From Rhodoblastus acidophilus (GTDB lineage Bacteria > Pseudomonadota > Alphaproteobacteria > Rhizobiales > Beijerinckiaceae): a stretch of 52,668 nucleotides of DNA. The translations under genes were made by a program, and so were the position numbers. Below the pieces are notes generated by a model. The model was not told where the DNA came from, did no database searches, and saw nothing but the letters and a program-made list of their open reading frames with translations. The DNA is taken from NCBI RefSeq assembly GCF_025961575.1, contig NZ_JAOQNX010000034.1:1-52668 (forward strand). The letters run 5' to 3'. Shown here piece by piece: positions 16,171 through 24,659 of the stretch (positions are counted from its first letter, which is position 1; every line of letters begins with the position of its first letter).

Positions 16171-18933
16171 TCAGTGTAGTTCTCGACGGATAAGCGCTGC
16201 TATTTCGCGGCGCAGTTCGGTCGCGGAGACAGGCTTGTGCAGCATTGAGTAACCGCTGGAGTTGATCTCGGCGATCCGTTCCTTCGCGGTGTCGCCGGTG
16301 AGCACAAGGGCGGGGAGGGCCCGGCTGGCGCGGCGGTTGATCTCCCTGGCGGTGTCTGTGCCGGTCAAACCCGCCCCCAGTCGCTGATCGGTGATCAAAA
16401 TGTCAAAGGGCAAATCCCCGGTTGCCGCCAGTTCGAGCGCTTCTTCGCCGCTGGCCACCGCCGTCGCGTCATAGCCCCAATTGTCCAACATGGCGGTGAG
16501 GCTATGTCGGACGACAGCGTTATCCTCGACGATCAGCACGCGGCCGCCGGGATCCCGGATTGCGGTCTCGGACTCACTGCGAATCGGCGAAGACACGCCC
16601 GCGACTTCCGGCAGAACCAGCGAAAAGCGGGAGCCGCGTCCCGGCCTTGACGAAACTTCGATTTCCGCGCCCAACAGGCTCGCCAGGCGAGCGACGATCG
16701 CCAGCCCCAGGCCCAATCCTTTTTCGAGATCGCGGCCGGGATTATGCAACTGGTGGAATTCCTCGAAAATGTTCGCTTGTTGACCTGCGGGTATGCCAAC
16801 GCCGGTGTCATAGACGTCAATGCGGACATATGCGCCGCGGCGTCTGACGCCGACCAGGACGCCGCCGGTCGACGTGTAGCGAAGCGCGTTCTCGATCAGA
16901 TTGCGTATGGCGCGCGCCAGAAGCCTGGCGTCGCTGCGAACAAAGATACGCCTTGGCGCCAGTCGCAATTCCAGTCCCTTGGCGGCGGCGCGAGGGACAT
17001 ATTCGTCATGCAGTCGCAGCAGCTTCGCGCCGAGATCGACAGTCTCAAAAATGGGAGATTCGACGCCAGCGTCCAACCGCGAAAGGTCGAGAACGGCGCC
17101 AAGAAGGGCGTTCAGGCCATCCAGGGACCGCTTCATCAAAGCGATGATTTTCTTCGTCTTTGGCTGCGCTTGCGCTTCACGCTCGGCAATCGCCAACAGC
17201 AAGACCAGCGATTGCACGGGCTGGCGGAGGTCGTGACTGGCGGCCGCGAGAAAAGTCGATTTCGCCGCATTCGCGCGTTCGGCTTCGGCCTTGGCGGCGA
17301 TCAGGGCGGCCTCCACGGCGCGTTGTTCGGAGACATCGCGAAACCCGACCCAGATTCCGCCTTCGCGTGTGGGGTGGACGCTGAATGAGGTTGGCCTCTT
17401 GAGGATCGGACACATCAACTCGAAGTCCAAAGGGTGCTTCTCGGCCATAACCCTCGCGAAATTCGCGTGAAGCTGCGTGTCTTCGGCATGAGGAAACACC
17501 TTAAAGTAGGAGTGGCCCAAGACGTCAGCGGCTTTTTTGCCAAGCATGACCTCCGCATGCACGTTGATAAAATCGAAACGCCAGTTCTTGTCCAGGGCGC
17601 AAAAGCCGTCCGCTATCGTCGCAAGGATTTCCTCTGACTTGTTCCTTGCGGTTTCCAGAGCCCTGCCGCCCTCCACCGCAGTGACGTCCCGACAGGTGAT
17701 CATGCTCCGCAGCGGCTTGCCGCTGGCGTCGCTTTGCAAGGTCCATGCGCTCTCGATCCAGCGCTCCGCGCCATCGTCGCACAGGACGCGGTATGTGAGC
17801 GATCCCTTAGGCTTTCCGGCCAGGAAATCCTGGTGGGCTTGCCGCACCCGCGCGCGATCTGCGGGGGCCGCATTCAAGACGAGATCGTCGATGAATTCGA
17901 CAGGACTGTCCGCGCGCTGCGCCGAGGACGAATGGCACATCACCTGCGCGTAGTTTTCCGCCAGTTCCAGGCGACCGGAGCTGAAGTCATAGTCGGCATA
18001 GGTCATGCGGGCGGCGTCCGCCGCGATCCGCAAACGCAACTGGCTTGCACGAAGCTTGTCGTCCTGCTGACGCAGGATTTCCTCGGCGCGCTTCCGTTCG
18101 CTTACATCCCGAAATGTCACCGAAATGGCGATAGTTTTTCCATCGAGATCCTGGATTGGCGCGGCGCTGAGTTCGACAAAGAGCCGGCCCCCGTCCTTGC
18201 GGCGCCGCGTCGTTTCGACAAAAATCGCCTTCTGCTCGACGATGACTTGCCGATAATGTTCAGGCTGATCGTCCCGCAGTTCGGGCGGCGCGATCAAGTC
18301 GTTGAGCGAGCGGCCCATGGCCTCGCTTTCGCAATACCCGAATATGGCCGTCGCGCCGGGGTTCCAACTCTGCACGGTCAAGTCGAGACCGACGCGCAGG
18401 ATGGCGTCGCTGGACGCGGTGACAACCGCCGCAAGCTGCGCATTGCGCTCCTGCAATTCGCGCTGCCGCCGCAAGAGGTCAAAGCGTTCGATGCTGACCT
18501 GGATGGCGCGGCGCAAGCTGAAGCTGTCGTCGGTCAAATGACTCTTATTCAGATAATCCTGCGCCCCCGCCTGCAAGAACTTCGTTGCAGTCGCTGCGTC
18601 CGAGACCGCGGTCAGAACGACGACGGCCAAAGGGATCTCGCCACCCGGCGCACGCAGCGCGTCAAGAACTTCGATCCCATCCATGTCGGGCAGGCGATAG
18701 TCCAGCAGGATGCAGTCCGGCTTGAACGCCTCGGCCGCCATGAGACCATTGCGGCCACTCTCAGCCTCCTTGACGAGGCAACCGAAATCTTCGAGCGCGA
18801 ACCGCGCGACAATGCGGTCCTCGGGGGAATCGTCGATAACAAGAATTTTCAGAAGCGCCGACGCATCCGATTTTTGCTCCGATGGCTTAGAACTCGGAGG
18901 CGTGATGGAGAATGTACCGGCCTTGGTCGACAT
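16171..18933 (-). CDS. Hybrid histidine kinase REC-PAS3-HK-REC
   Basis: A 920-aa soluble kinase. An N-terminal receiver (ILVIDDSPEDR, acceptor D78, K130) is followed by PAS domains at about 165-285, 300-425 and 430-535, a HisKA domain with SHDLRQPVQS (H567), an ATPase domain (NLIENALRYT, DTGVGIP, GLGLGLAIVARL) and a second receiver (VLIVEDNA...ITDQRL...LTGD...HKPV). It starts 3 bases after the stop of the single-domain regulator, itself overlapping the phytochrome gene, so the three form one operon. The N-terminal receiver could accept phosphate from the phytochrome kinase directly or by a relay; this is inference. The C-terminal half is paralogous to the 12017-15106 kinase. Confidence 0.93.
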   Translation of the reverse strand: MSTKAGTFSITPPSSKPSEQKSDASALLKILVIDDSPEDRIVARFALEDFGCLVKEAESGRNGLMAAEAFKPDCILLDYRLPDMDGIEVLDALRAPGGEIPLAVVVLTAVSDAATATKFLQAGAQDYLNKSHLTDDSFSLRRAIQVSIERFDLLRRQRELQERNAQLAAVVTASSDAILRVGLDLTVQSWNPGATAIFGYCESEAMGRSLNDLIAPPELRDDQPEHYRQVIVEQKAIFVETTRRRKDGGRLFVELSAAPIQDLDGKTIAISVTFRDVSERKRAEEILRQQDDKLRASQLRLRIAADAARMTYADYDFSSGRLELAENYAQVMCHSSSAQRADSPVEFIDDLVLNAAPADRARVRQAHQDFLAGKPKGSLTYRVLCDDGAERWIESAWTLQSDASGKPLRSMITCRDVTAVEGGRALETARNKSEEILATIADGFCALDKNWRFDFINVHAEVMLGKKAADVLGHSYFKVFPHAEDTQLHANFARVMAEKHPLDFELMCPILKRPTSFSVHPTREGGIWVGFRDVSEQRAVEAALIAAKAEAERANAAKSTFLAAASHDLRQPVQSLVLLLAIAEREAQAQPKTKKIIALMKRSLDGLNALLGAVLDLSRLDAGVESPIFETVDLGAKLLRLHDEYVPRAAAKGLELRLAPRRIFVRSDARLLARAIRNLIENALRYTSTGGVLVGVRRRGAYVRIDVYDTGVGIPAGQQANIFEEFHQLHNPGRDLEKGLGLGLAIVARLASLLGAEIEVSSRPGRGSRFSLVLPEVAGVSSPIRSESETAIRDPGGRVLIVEDNAVVRHSLTAMLDNWGYDATAVASGEEALELAATGDLPFDILITDQRLGAGLTGTDTAREINRRASRALPALVLTGDTAKERIAEINSSGYSMLHKPVSATELRREIAALIRRELH

Positions 18934-18936
18934 GCC

Positions 18937-19377
18937 TCAACTTTCTGCTCGGTAGGGCGGAGAGGCGCCAGGAAGCCATTTTTCGATGAGTTCGCCGATT
19001 GCTTCTTGCCAGCGATCAAATTCTAGCGGCTTGACCACATAGTCATTGGCGCCGGCCTTCGTGCAAAAATCAATGTCGTTCTGGCTGGACGACGTGGTCA
19101 GCACGACGACAGGCTTGTCCTCCCCGCGCCTGCGGAAAAGGCTGAGCAATTCGTGGCCGCTGACGCCAGGCATGTTGAGATCGAGCAGGATGATCGCCGC
19201 CTCGCGGGCCTTCGCACACCCCTCGTCGGTTTCAAGCATCGCGCGGGCTATCCTGCTGTCGGCGCAGCGCTCGACCGGGTTGGCGACGCCCAGTCCTTCG
19301 AGCGCGGCGCACAGGCTGAAGAAGTCCTCGTCACTGTCTTCTACAGATAGAATGGTTGAAGGCTCTAGCGCCGTCAT
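18937..19377 (-). CDS. Single-domain response regulator (Rcp1-like)
   Basis: A 146-aa receiver with no output domain: SVEDSDEDFF acidic pocket, acceptor Asp in ILLDLNMPGVSG, LTTSSS switch residue, and lysine in YVVKPLEF. The loop and length resemble Rcp1-type regulators paired with phytochrome kinases. ATG at 19377 overlaps the phytochrome stop codon by four bases (ATGA), so the two are translationally coupled; the preceding 24-residue extension belongs to the phytochrome reading region. It probably receives phosphate from the phytochrome and may pass it to the hybrid kinase encoded next. Confidence 0.93.
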   Translation of the reverse strand: MTALEPSTILSVEDSDEDFFSLCAALEGLGVANPVERCADSRIARAMLETDEGCAKAREAAIILLDLNMPGVSGHELLSLFRRRGEDKPVVVLTTSSSQNDIDFCTKAGANDYVVKPLEFDRWQEAIGELIEKWLPGASPPYRAES

Positions 19378-21635
19378 GACGGCGGCCTTTCTTCCTCTTG
19401 CAGCGTGAAGAAGAAAGTCGAACCTGCGCCGGGCGTCGATGTCAGCCAAATGCGCCCGCCATGGCGCTCGATCGTCTTCCTGGCGATGGTCAGGCCCGCT
19501 CCTGTCCCCCCGCCGAATTCGTCGCGACCATGCAACCGACGGAAGATTTTAAAGATCTTCGCGTGATTTTTCTGGTCGACGCCGATGCCGTTGTCACGCA
19601 CGTAGAGTGTGACAGGTTTTTCCCGCTCGATCCCAATCTCGATCCAGCGTTCGCCTTTGTCGTTGTATTTAATCGCGTTGGAGATCAGGTTGACCAACAC
19701 TTCACGCAGACGGACCCGGTCGGCCTTGACAATAGGTAGCTTTACTGAGCGGCGGATGACGACGCCGGACTCGGCTACCCGTTTGGTCAACATCTGCAAC
19801 GCCTCATCGACCAGGGCGCCGAGATCGACGTCTTCCAACATGAGGTCAACACGGCCGGTGCGAGAGTATTGCAACAACGATTCAATCAGATCGTCCATGC
19901 GCCTGGTCAGCTTGAGAATCGTTTCGATGTGCTGGTCAGGATCGCCTTGCTTGCGTTGAACGAAGGTGGCGAGGTGATTGATACCGCGCAACGGCTCCTT
20001 GAGATCATGAGAGGCGACATAAGCGAAGCTGTCGAGTTCTCTGTTGACCTCGCGCAGCTTGCGATTGACCAGTTCGGTCTCTTCGGCGCGCGCCAGTATG
20101 ACGTCGACAATGCCCCAACGAAGATCTGCGGCCGCCTCGATCTCGCATGTGATCCAAGGCTTCGAGCGCCCTTTGACGCTTTCCTTCCAGATCGCAAAGG
20201 ACATGCGCGGCGACAGGCGGACCGAGCCGTCGGATTCATCGATATGAACGGGCTTCGCCGGATCGCCGGCCCATTGGACCGTATGGGCCTGCTCGGGACG
20301 AAACCACATCACGAAGTCCGGACGCCGCTTCGAGAGCCGCACGGCGAGAACGCCGGCGGCGATCTCGACATAGGGTGCGGCGTCTGGAAGATGTTCGGCC
20401 AGCCGATCGTTGGCCACAACAAGTTCATCGCGGCCGGCGAGCCAGATCGCCAGTTCCCTGAGTTGCTCATCCGAAGGCGTTTCGCCGAATTTCGTGATCT
20501 GGCCTTCCGTGATCAAGGCGGCGCCGCCGGCGTCGATATAATGACGGATGTTGGCGTCCGGGCTGGCGCAGAGGGCGGCGTGAATGTCGGGATTGCCGTG
20601 GAGCGCCCGCATCAAGCGTTCCAGCACCTCCTTCATGTGCGATCGGTAGTCGCTGCTTTCCGCGTCTTCCTTGGACGACATGGTCAGCGAGATCATGTGG
20701 GCCAGGAACTCGGACGCCATCCGGATCTCAAAGGGGACGTGTCGGGGCGCGCTCTCATGGTTGCAGGCGAGCAGCCCCCACAAGGCTCCATTCTTCATCA
20801 GGGGCATGACCATGGAGGCCTTGACGCCCATATTCTTGAGGTAGCCGGTGTACATCACCGAGACGCTGCGCAGGCTCGCATAGCTCAGATCGACCGGGGC
20901 GCCCGTGTGGGGTGAAAGCTCTGGAACCAGCGGAATCGGCTCATAATCGGCGTTCGGCAAATGCCGCAGCCACGACAGCGCGAACAGGCGGCGAGCCGGC
21001 GCTGGAATGTCGCTGGCTGGATAATGGAGGCCAAGGTAGGACTGGAATCCATCAGCGATCGACTCCGCGATGACGTGGCCGCTGCCGTCCTCCTGGAATT
21101 TGTACGCCATCACCCTTTCGAAGCCGGTGAAGCGTCGGATCTGCGCCACGGCGAAATCGAAAAAGGATTGCAGGGTCGGGGCGGCATGCAATCGCGCCAT
21201 GGTCGCGCGCAGATCCGAATAGAGATCGAGCATCGGCCAGCCGTCTTCGTCCGGCAAGACTTCGAACTCAAGGATCATTGCGCCGCCACAACGATGTCCA
21301 AACAGATGGAATGGCCGACTTGCGCGTGTGTCCTGAGCTTTCAGGCTCGCAAGATGGACCGGACCATTGTCGAGGTTTTCCGTCGACAGGCGCGAAACGA
21401 CGGCTTCGACCCGAGTTGGAATGACATCGGCGAGTGTTTTTTCGCCCGGTTTCTCAAAGGAAATTCCCAGGAGATCAGCGCAATTCGCGGAAGCCTGCAA
21501 GATCCGCAGCGATGTCAGTTCGATGACCAGCATGCAGCCGTGTGGTTGAATCGCGCCCGAAAACTGCACTTGCTCGCGATCGCAATTCGAGAGATCGACG
21601 TTTTTTGCGGTTACGGCTTCACCATTCGCGTGCAT
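19374..21635 (-). CDS. bphP: Bacteriophytochrome histidine kinase with altered pocket
   Basis: A 753-aa PAS-GAF-PHY-kinase. Numbering from ATG 21635: the biliverdin-binding Cys is C18 in SNCDREQVQFSGAIQPHG; the GAF PASDIP motif has D209; the PHY tongue has PRMSF (476-480); HisKA has SHDLKEPLRG (H543); ATPase boxes are NLISNAIKYND, DNGIGVD and GGGTGAGLTIARK. Two pocket positions are unusual. The residue equal to the near-invariant His260 of Deinococcus BphP is Tyr262 (RSVSVMYTGYLKNMG), and the usual CHH following LWGLxA reads CNH. The start is uncertain; a TTG at 21686 is also in frame. It is first in an operon with a response regulator and a hybrid kinase. Red/far-red sensing is the family role; the altered pocket may change it. 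Confidence 0.94.
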   Translation of the reverse strand: MHANGEAVTAKNVDLSNCDREQVQFSGAIQPHGCMLVIELTSLRILQASANCADLLGISFEKPGEKTLADVIPTRVEAVVSRLSTENLDNGPVHLASLKAQDTRASRPFHLFGHRCGGAMILEFEVLPDEDGWPMLDLYSDLRATMARLHAAPTLQSFFDFAVAQIRRFTGFERVMAYKFQEDGSGHVIAESIADGFQSYLGLHYPASDIPAPARRLFALSWLRHLPNADYEPIPLVPELSPHTGAPVDLSYASLRSVSVMYTGYLKNMGVKASMVMPLMKNGALWGLLACNHESAPRHVPFEIRMASEFLAHMISLTMSSKEDAESSDYRSHMKEVLERLMRALHGNPDIHAALCASPDANIRHYIDAGGAALITEGQITKFGETPSDEQLRELAIWLAGRDELVVANDRLAEHLPDAAPYVEIAAGVLAVRLSKRRPDFVMWFRPEQAHTVQWAGDPAKPVHIDESDGSVRLSPRMSFAIWKESVKGRSKPWITCEIEAAADLRWGIVDVILARAEETELVNRKLREVNRELDSFAYVASHDLKEPLRGINHLATFVQRKQGDPDQHIETILKLTRRMDDLIESLLQYSRTGRVDLMLEDVDLGALVDEALQMLTKRVAESGVVIRRSVKLPIVKADRVRLREVLVNLISNAIKYNDKGERWIEIGIEREKPVTLYVRDNGIGVDQKNHAKIFKIFRRLHGRDEFGGGTGAGLTIARKTIERHGGRIWLTSTPGAGSTFFFTLQEEERPPS

Positions 21636-21989
21636 TTCAACAGATTTGCTCAACCGTATCAAATTCGCAACAAGAAACTGGCGCAAAAATGATTCGTATA
21701 GCTAAGCTTACGGACTATGCCGGCTGCAATAATGATTGTCTGTGATCTTGAAAGAAGTGGATTTCTGGCTATCGCCGCGTTCTGAGGCGACCGTTTACTG
21801 TCGAGCTTTGGCTCGCGACATGAGGAATCGGTTTGCGCTGGATCTCCAGCCTGAACTGTTCTGCCGGGCCAATGATTCAGGCAAAGGCGGCTCGTTTCAG
21901 CCAAGCGCGTATCGAAGTCGTAAAACGAAAGGCCGCGATCGGAATGCCAGCTGAGCGCTGAGCGGCCAACTCTATGATCGAACACGCTA
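21636..21989. other. Region upstream of bphP, before the IS5 element
   Basis: About 350 bases with no supported gene. It should carry the bphP promoter on the reverse strand. The frames that cross it into the insertion sequence are chance extensions. Confidence 0.45.
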
Positions 21990-21999
21990 GGCTCGGGAC

Positions 22000-22536
22000 T
22001 CATAACCAATAGCTGACGGTCGCCGCGAGGCACACGGTTGCGAGAAAATTGATAGCGTTGCGGTCGTACCGCGTGGCCACGCGCCGGAAGTCTTTCAGGC
22101 GGCAGAACATGCGTTCGATGGCGTTGCGGTTGCGATAGAGGAACGGCGAGAAGCAGTTCTTCCATCTGCGGTTGGCCTTGGGCGGGATGTTCGGCATGGC
22201 GCCTTGATCCTCGACTTGACGGCGGAGCTTGTTGGCGTCGTAGCCCTTGTCCGCATGCAGGATGTCGCAGGCGGGCAACCGCTCCAGCAATGTCGCGCCC
22301 GCGACGCAATCCGCGATGTTTCCGCCCGTGAGCATGAAGGCCAACGGACGGCATTGCGCATCGGTCAGGGCGTGGATTTTCGTCGTGCGCCCACCGCGCG
22401 AGCGGCCGATGGCCTGACTTTTCTCCCCCCTTTTCCGCCCGCCGCGCAGCGGTGAGCTTTGACGGCGGAACTGTCGATCAGGACCTCCGCAGCTGGCCCG
22501 CCAGCGCGCGCCAATGTTTCGAACAGCGAGGTCCAA
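22000..22536 (-). CDS. IS5-family transposase OrfB
   Basis: The catalytic half of the transposase: GRSRGGRTTKIHALTDAQC, second Asp in LHADKGYDANKLR and final Glu in the RNRNAIERMFCRLKDFRRVATRYDR block. The annotated upstream start is arbitrary because expression probably depends on a frameshift from OrfA; only the portion from about 22455 downwards is conserved. Confidence 0.88.
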   Translation of the reverse strand: MDLAVRNIGARWRASCGGPDRQFRRQSSPLRGGRKRGEKSQAIGRSRGGRTTKIHALTDAQCRPLAFMLTGGNIADCVAGATLLERLPACDILHADKGYDANKLRRQVEDQGAMPNIPPKANRRWKNCFSPFLYRNRNAIERMFCRLKDFRRVATRYDRNAINFLATVCLAATVSYWL

Positions 22537-22757
22537 ACGCCTTTCTCGGCCCAGCGAACAAAACGGTTGTAGAGCGTCTTCCGCGGGCCATAATCCGGCG
22601 GCGCGTCGACCCAGCGCCCACCAGATTTCAGCACATGCACGATGCCGCTGATCACGCGGCGATCATCGACGCGCTCCTTGCCGCGCGTGTCGGTCGGAAG
22701 ATGGGGCTCAATCTTCGAAAACTGCTCGTCCGTGAGCCAAAACTGATCCCGATTCAT
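22365..22757 (-). CDS. IS5-family transposase OrfA
   Basis: A 130-aa frame starting MNRDQFWLTDEQFSKIEPHL with the DUF4096 region (GGRWVDAPPDYGPRKTLYNRF) and the first catalytic Asp in VLIDSSAVKAHR. The conserved reading then passes to the OrfB frame, normally by ribosomal frameshifting in the run of A/G around GGKGGRK. Confidence 0.88.
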   Translation of the reverse strand: MNRDQFWLTDEQFSKIEPHLPTDTRGKERVDDRRVISGIVHVLKSGGRWVDAPPDYGPRKTLYNRFVRWAEKGVWTSLFETLARAGGPAAEVLIDSSAVKAHRCAAGGKGGRKVRPSAARAVGARRKSTP

Positions 22758-22945
22758 GCAAGCTTCCTTTCGGAAGCGCGTGAATCATAAGCTGCTGCTC
22801 AGGCCAAGCGTTTTATGGGTCCGGAGCCTAATAATCACGGAAGCTTTACTCGCTGCGCCGTTGCTGGTCAGGATAGAGAAGACCGAAAAAGGCTTACGAG
22901 CTGTGGTTGCCTGTCGCCAGAACAGCGCCGCCACAGGAGGGGTTC

Positions 22946-24517
22946 ATGAGCGGTTCCTCACCGCGCTTGAGCGGCATGGAAGACGTTAGGGCCGTCGACA
23001 ATTCCGAGCCCCATCGTCTCGATGACGTTGAGTGGCTTGATCAGGAACTCCGCAACGCCGCTCCGGGTCGCGAGACCGACTTGATGCGGCTGCTGCTGTC
23101 CCGCGTGACTTTGAACAACATGTTTCAGTTCTGCGCCCTGCTCGATACGGCGGGGCGGATGTGGGACGTCAACTTCGCCGCATTGCGCGGCGGGGGGCTA
23201 ACACGGTCCGACATCCATGGGCAACCCTTCTGGGAGGCCCATTGGTGGCAGGTTTCGGAGGCGACCAAGACCCGGTTGCGGGAAGCGATCGCCCGCGCGT
23301 CGGAAGGCGCCTTCGTCCGTTACGATGTCGACGTTCTTGGCGGCGCCCGGGGGCAGGAGGTGATAACGATCGATTTCAACATTGCTCCCGTCAAAGACAA
23401 CGAAGGCGCCGTTCGCTTCCTGGTGTGCGAAGGACGCGACGTCACGGAGCAGCGCCGCCTCGAAGCCGAAGTTCGTCGGCAGCGGCAGGAATTGGCGCGT
23501 CTCGATCAATTGAAGACGCAGTTCTTCACCAATGTCAGCCACGAATTCCGCGCGCCTCTGACCTTGATGCTGGGCCCGGCCGCCGACGCCCTCGCCGACG
23601 CGGAGGAGCCGCTCGGCCCGCGCCAGCGCCGGCGCATCACCCTGATGCAGCGAAACGCAACGCGGCTGCTGAAACTCGTCAACACGCTGCTCGACTTCTC
23701 GCGGCTTGAGGCGGGCCGCGCGCAGGCGTCCTGCGAGCCCACCGATCTTGCGGCCCTGACCACCGATCTCGCCAGCAACTTCCGCTCGGTGATCGAACGG
23801 GCGGGGTTGCGCTTCATTGTTGATTGCCCGCCCTTGCCGCAGCCTGCTTATGTCGACTGCGACATGTGGGAGAGGATCGTCTTCAACCTGGTGTCCAACG
23901 CGTTCAAGTTTACCCATCAAGGGGAAATCGCCGTGACGCTGAGAGCGGACAATAGCTCGGCGAGCCTTGCCGTCTCCGACACCGGGATCGGCATCCCTGC
24001 GGAGGCGCTGTCGCACATCTTCGATCGTTTTCACCGCGTCGAAGGCTCGCGCGGGCGAAGCCATGAAGGCTCCGGCATAGGGCTGGCTTTGGCGCAGGAA
24101 CTGGCGCGTTTGCACGGCGGCGAAATCACGGTCGAGAGCGCCCCTGGCGAAGGCAGCCGTTTCTCAGTCACCGTGCCGCTGGGCGGCCCCCGGCTCACAA
24201 GCAATGGCGTCGGCGTTGCGTCGACGCTCGCCTCGACCGCAACCGCCGCAACCGCCTATGTGGAGGAAGCGCTGCAATGGCTTCCTGACCAAGGCGGCGG
24301 TCAGCGAGTTCGACTGCGAACGAAGCCGCGACGTCGTCCTCGCCCAGGGAGGATCGCCGGTCGCGCGTGGTCGTCGCCGAAGACAACGGCGACATGCGCG
24401 ATCACCTCAAACGCCTGTTGTCGGAGGCGGGTTATGACGTCGAGGCCGTCGGCGATGGACGCGCGGCCCTTGCCGCGGTTCGCGCCGAGCCGCCAGATCT
24501 TCTGTTGGGCGACGTGA
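22946..24517 (+). CDS. N-terminal piece of a broken hybrid kinase (PAS-HisKA-HATPase)
   Basis: ATG at 22946 has AGGAGG 7 bases upstream. A PAS domain (about 55-165) is followed by HisKA with NVSHEFRAPLTLMLGP, then ATPase boxes NLVSNAFKFT, DTGIGIP and GSGIGLALAQEL. After YVEEALQWLPD near 24280 the frame loses homology and becomes arginine-rich; the expected receiver continues in another frame at about 24300-24655. A single-base indel near 24290-24300 explains this. The first 440 or so residues form a complete kinase core and could work alone. Confidence 0.85.
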   Translation: MSGSSPRLSGMEDVRAVDNSEPHRLDDVEWLDQELRNAAPGRETDLMRLLLSRVTLNNMFQFCALLDTAGRMWDVNFAALRGGGLTRSDIHGQPFWEAHWWQVSEATKTRLREAIARASEGAFVRYDVDVLGGARGQEVITIDFNIAPVKDNEGAVRFLVCEGRDVTEQRRLEAEVRRQRQELARLDQLKTQFFTNVSHEFRAPLTLMLGPAADALADAEEPLGPRQRRRITLMQRNATRLLKLVNTLLDFSRLEAGRAQASCEPTDLAALTTDLASNFRSVIERAGLRFIVDCPPLPQPAYVDCDMWERIVFNLVSNAFKFTHQGEIAVTLRADNSSASLAVSDTGIGIPAEALSHIFDRFHRVEGSRGRSHEGSGIGLALAQELARLHGGEITVESAPGEGSRFSVTVPLGGPRLTSNGVGVASTLASTATAATAYVEEALQWLPDQGGGQRVRLRTKPRRRPRPGRIAGRAWSSPKTTATCAITSNACCRRRVMTSRPSAMDARPLPRFAPSRQIFCWAT

Positions 24518-24655
24518 TGATGCCGGACCTCGACGGCTTTGCGCTGCTGCGCGAGATCCGCGCCGATCCGGTGATCGCGGCCACGCCATTCCTTATGTTG
24601 TCGGCGCGAGCCGGCGAGGAGGCGCGGGTCGAGGGGCTCGACGCCGGCGTCGACG
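24367..24655 (+). pseudogene. Receiver-domain piece of the broken hybrid kinase
   Basis: The frame reads VVVAEDNGDMRDHLKRLLSE, acceptor in LLLGDVMMPDLDG, LMLSARAGEEARVEGLDAGVDD. In intact homologues a YLVKPF segment follows; here it is absent and the text jumps to RVEGVLRLSRLRRE in another frame. That implies a deletion of roughly 10-15 codons plus a frameshift at about 24655. The conserved receiver lysine is therefore lost. Confidence 0.8.
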
Positions 24656-24659
24656 ATTC

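Larger units (their letters stand above)
21990..22828 (-). mobile_element. IS5-family (IS427-type) insertion sequence
   Basis: An 839-bp element with imperfect terminal inverted repeats. Including the flanking TA, the left end reads TAGGCTCGGGACTCATAA (21988-22005) and the right end, reversed, reads TAGGCTCCGGACCCATAA (22813-22830): 16 of 18 match. The TA on each side is the likely target duplication. Two overlapping reverse-strand frames encode the transposase, with the stop 10 bases from the end. Length, ends and TA duplication fit the IS427 group. Both frames look intact, so it may still be active. A truncated relative lies at 41697-41910. Confidence 0.9.

Noticed and set aside
19869-20915. 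A 348-codon plus-strand open frame
   Set aside because: Antisense shadow of the phytochrome gene, whose motifs are complete on the reverse strand.
21659-22354. Reverse frame running from the IS5 element into the bphP upstream region
   Set aside because: It is an alternative frame of the transposase followed by low-complexity non-coding text.
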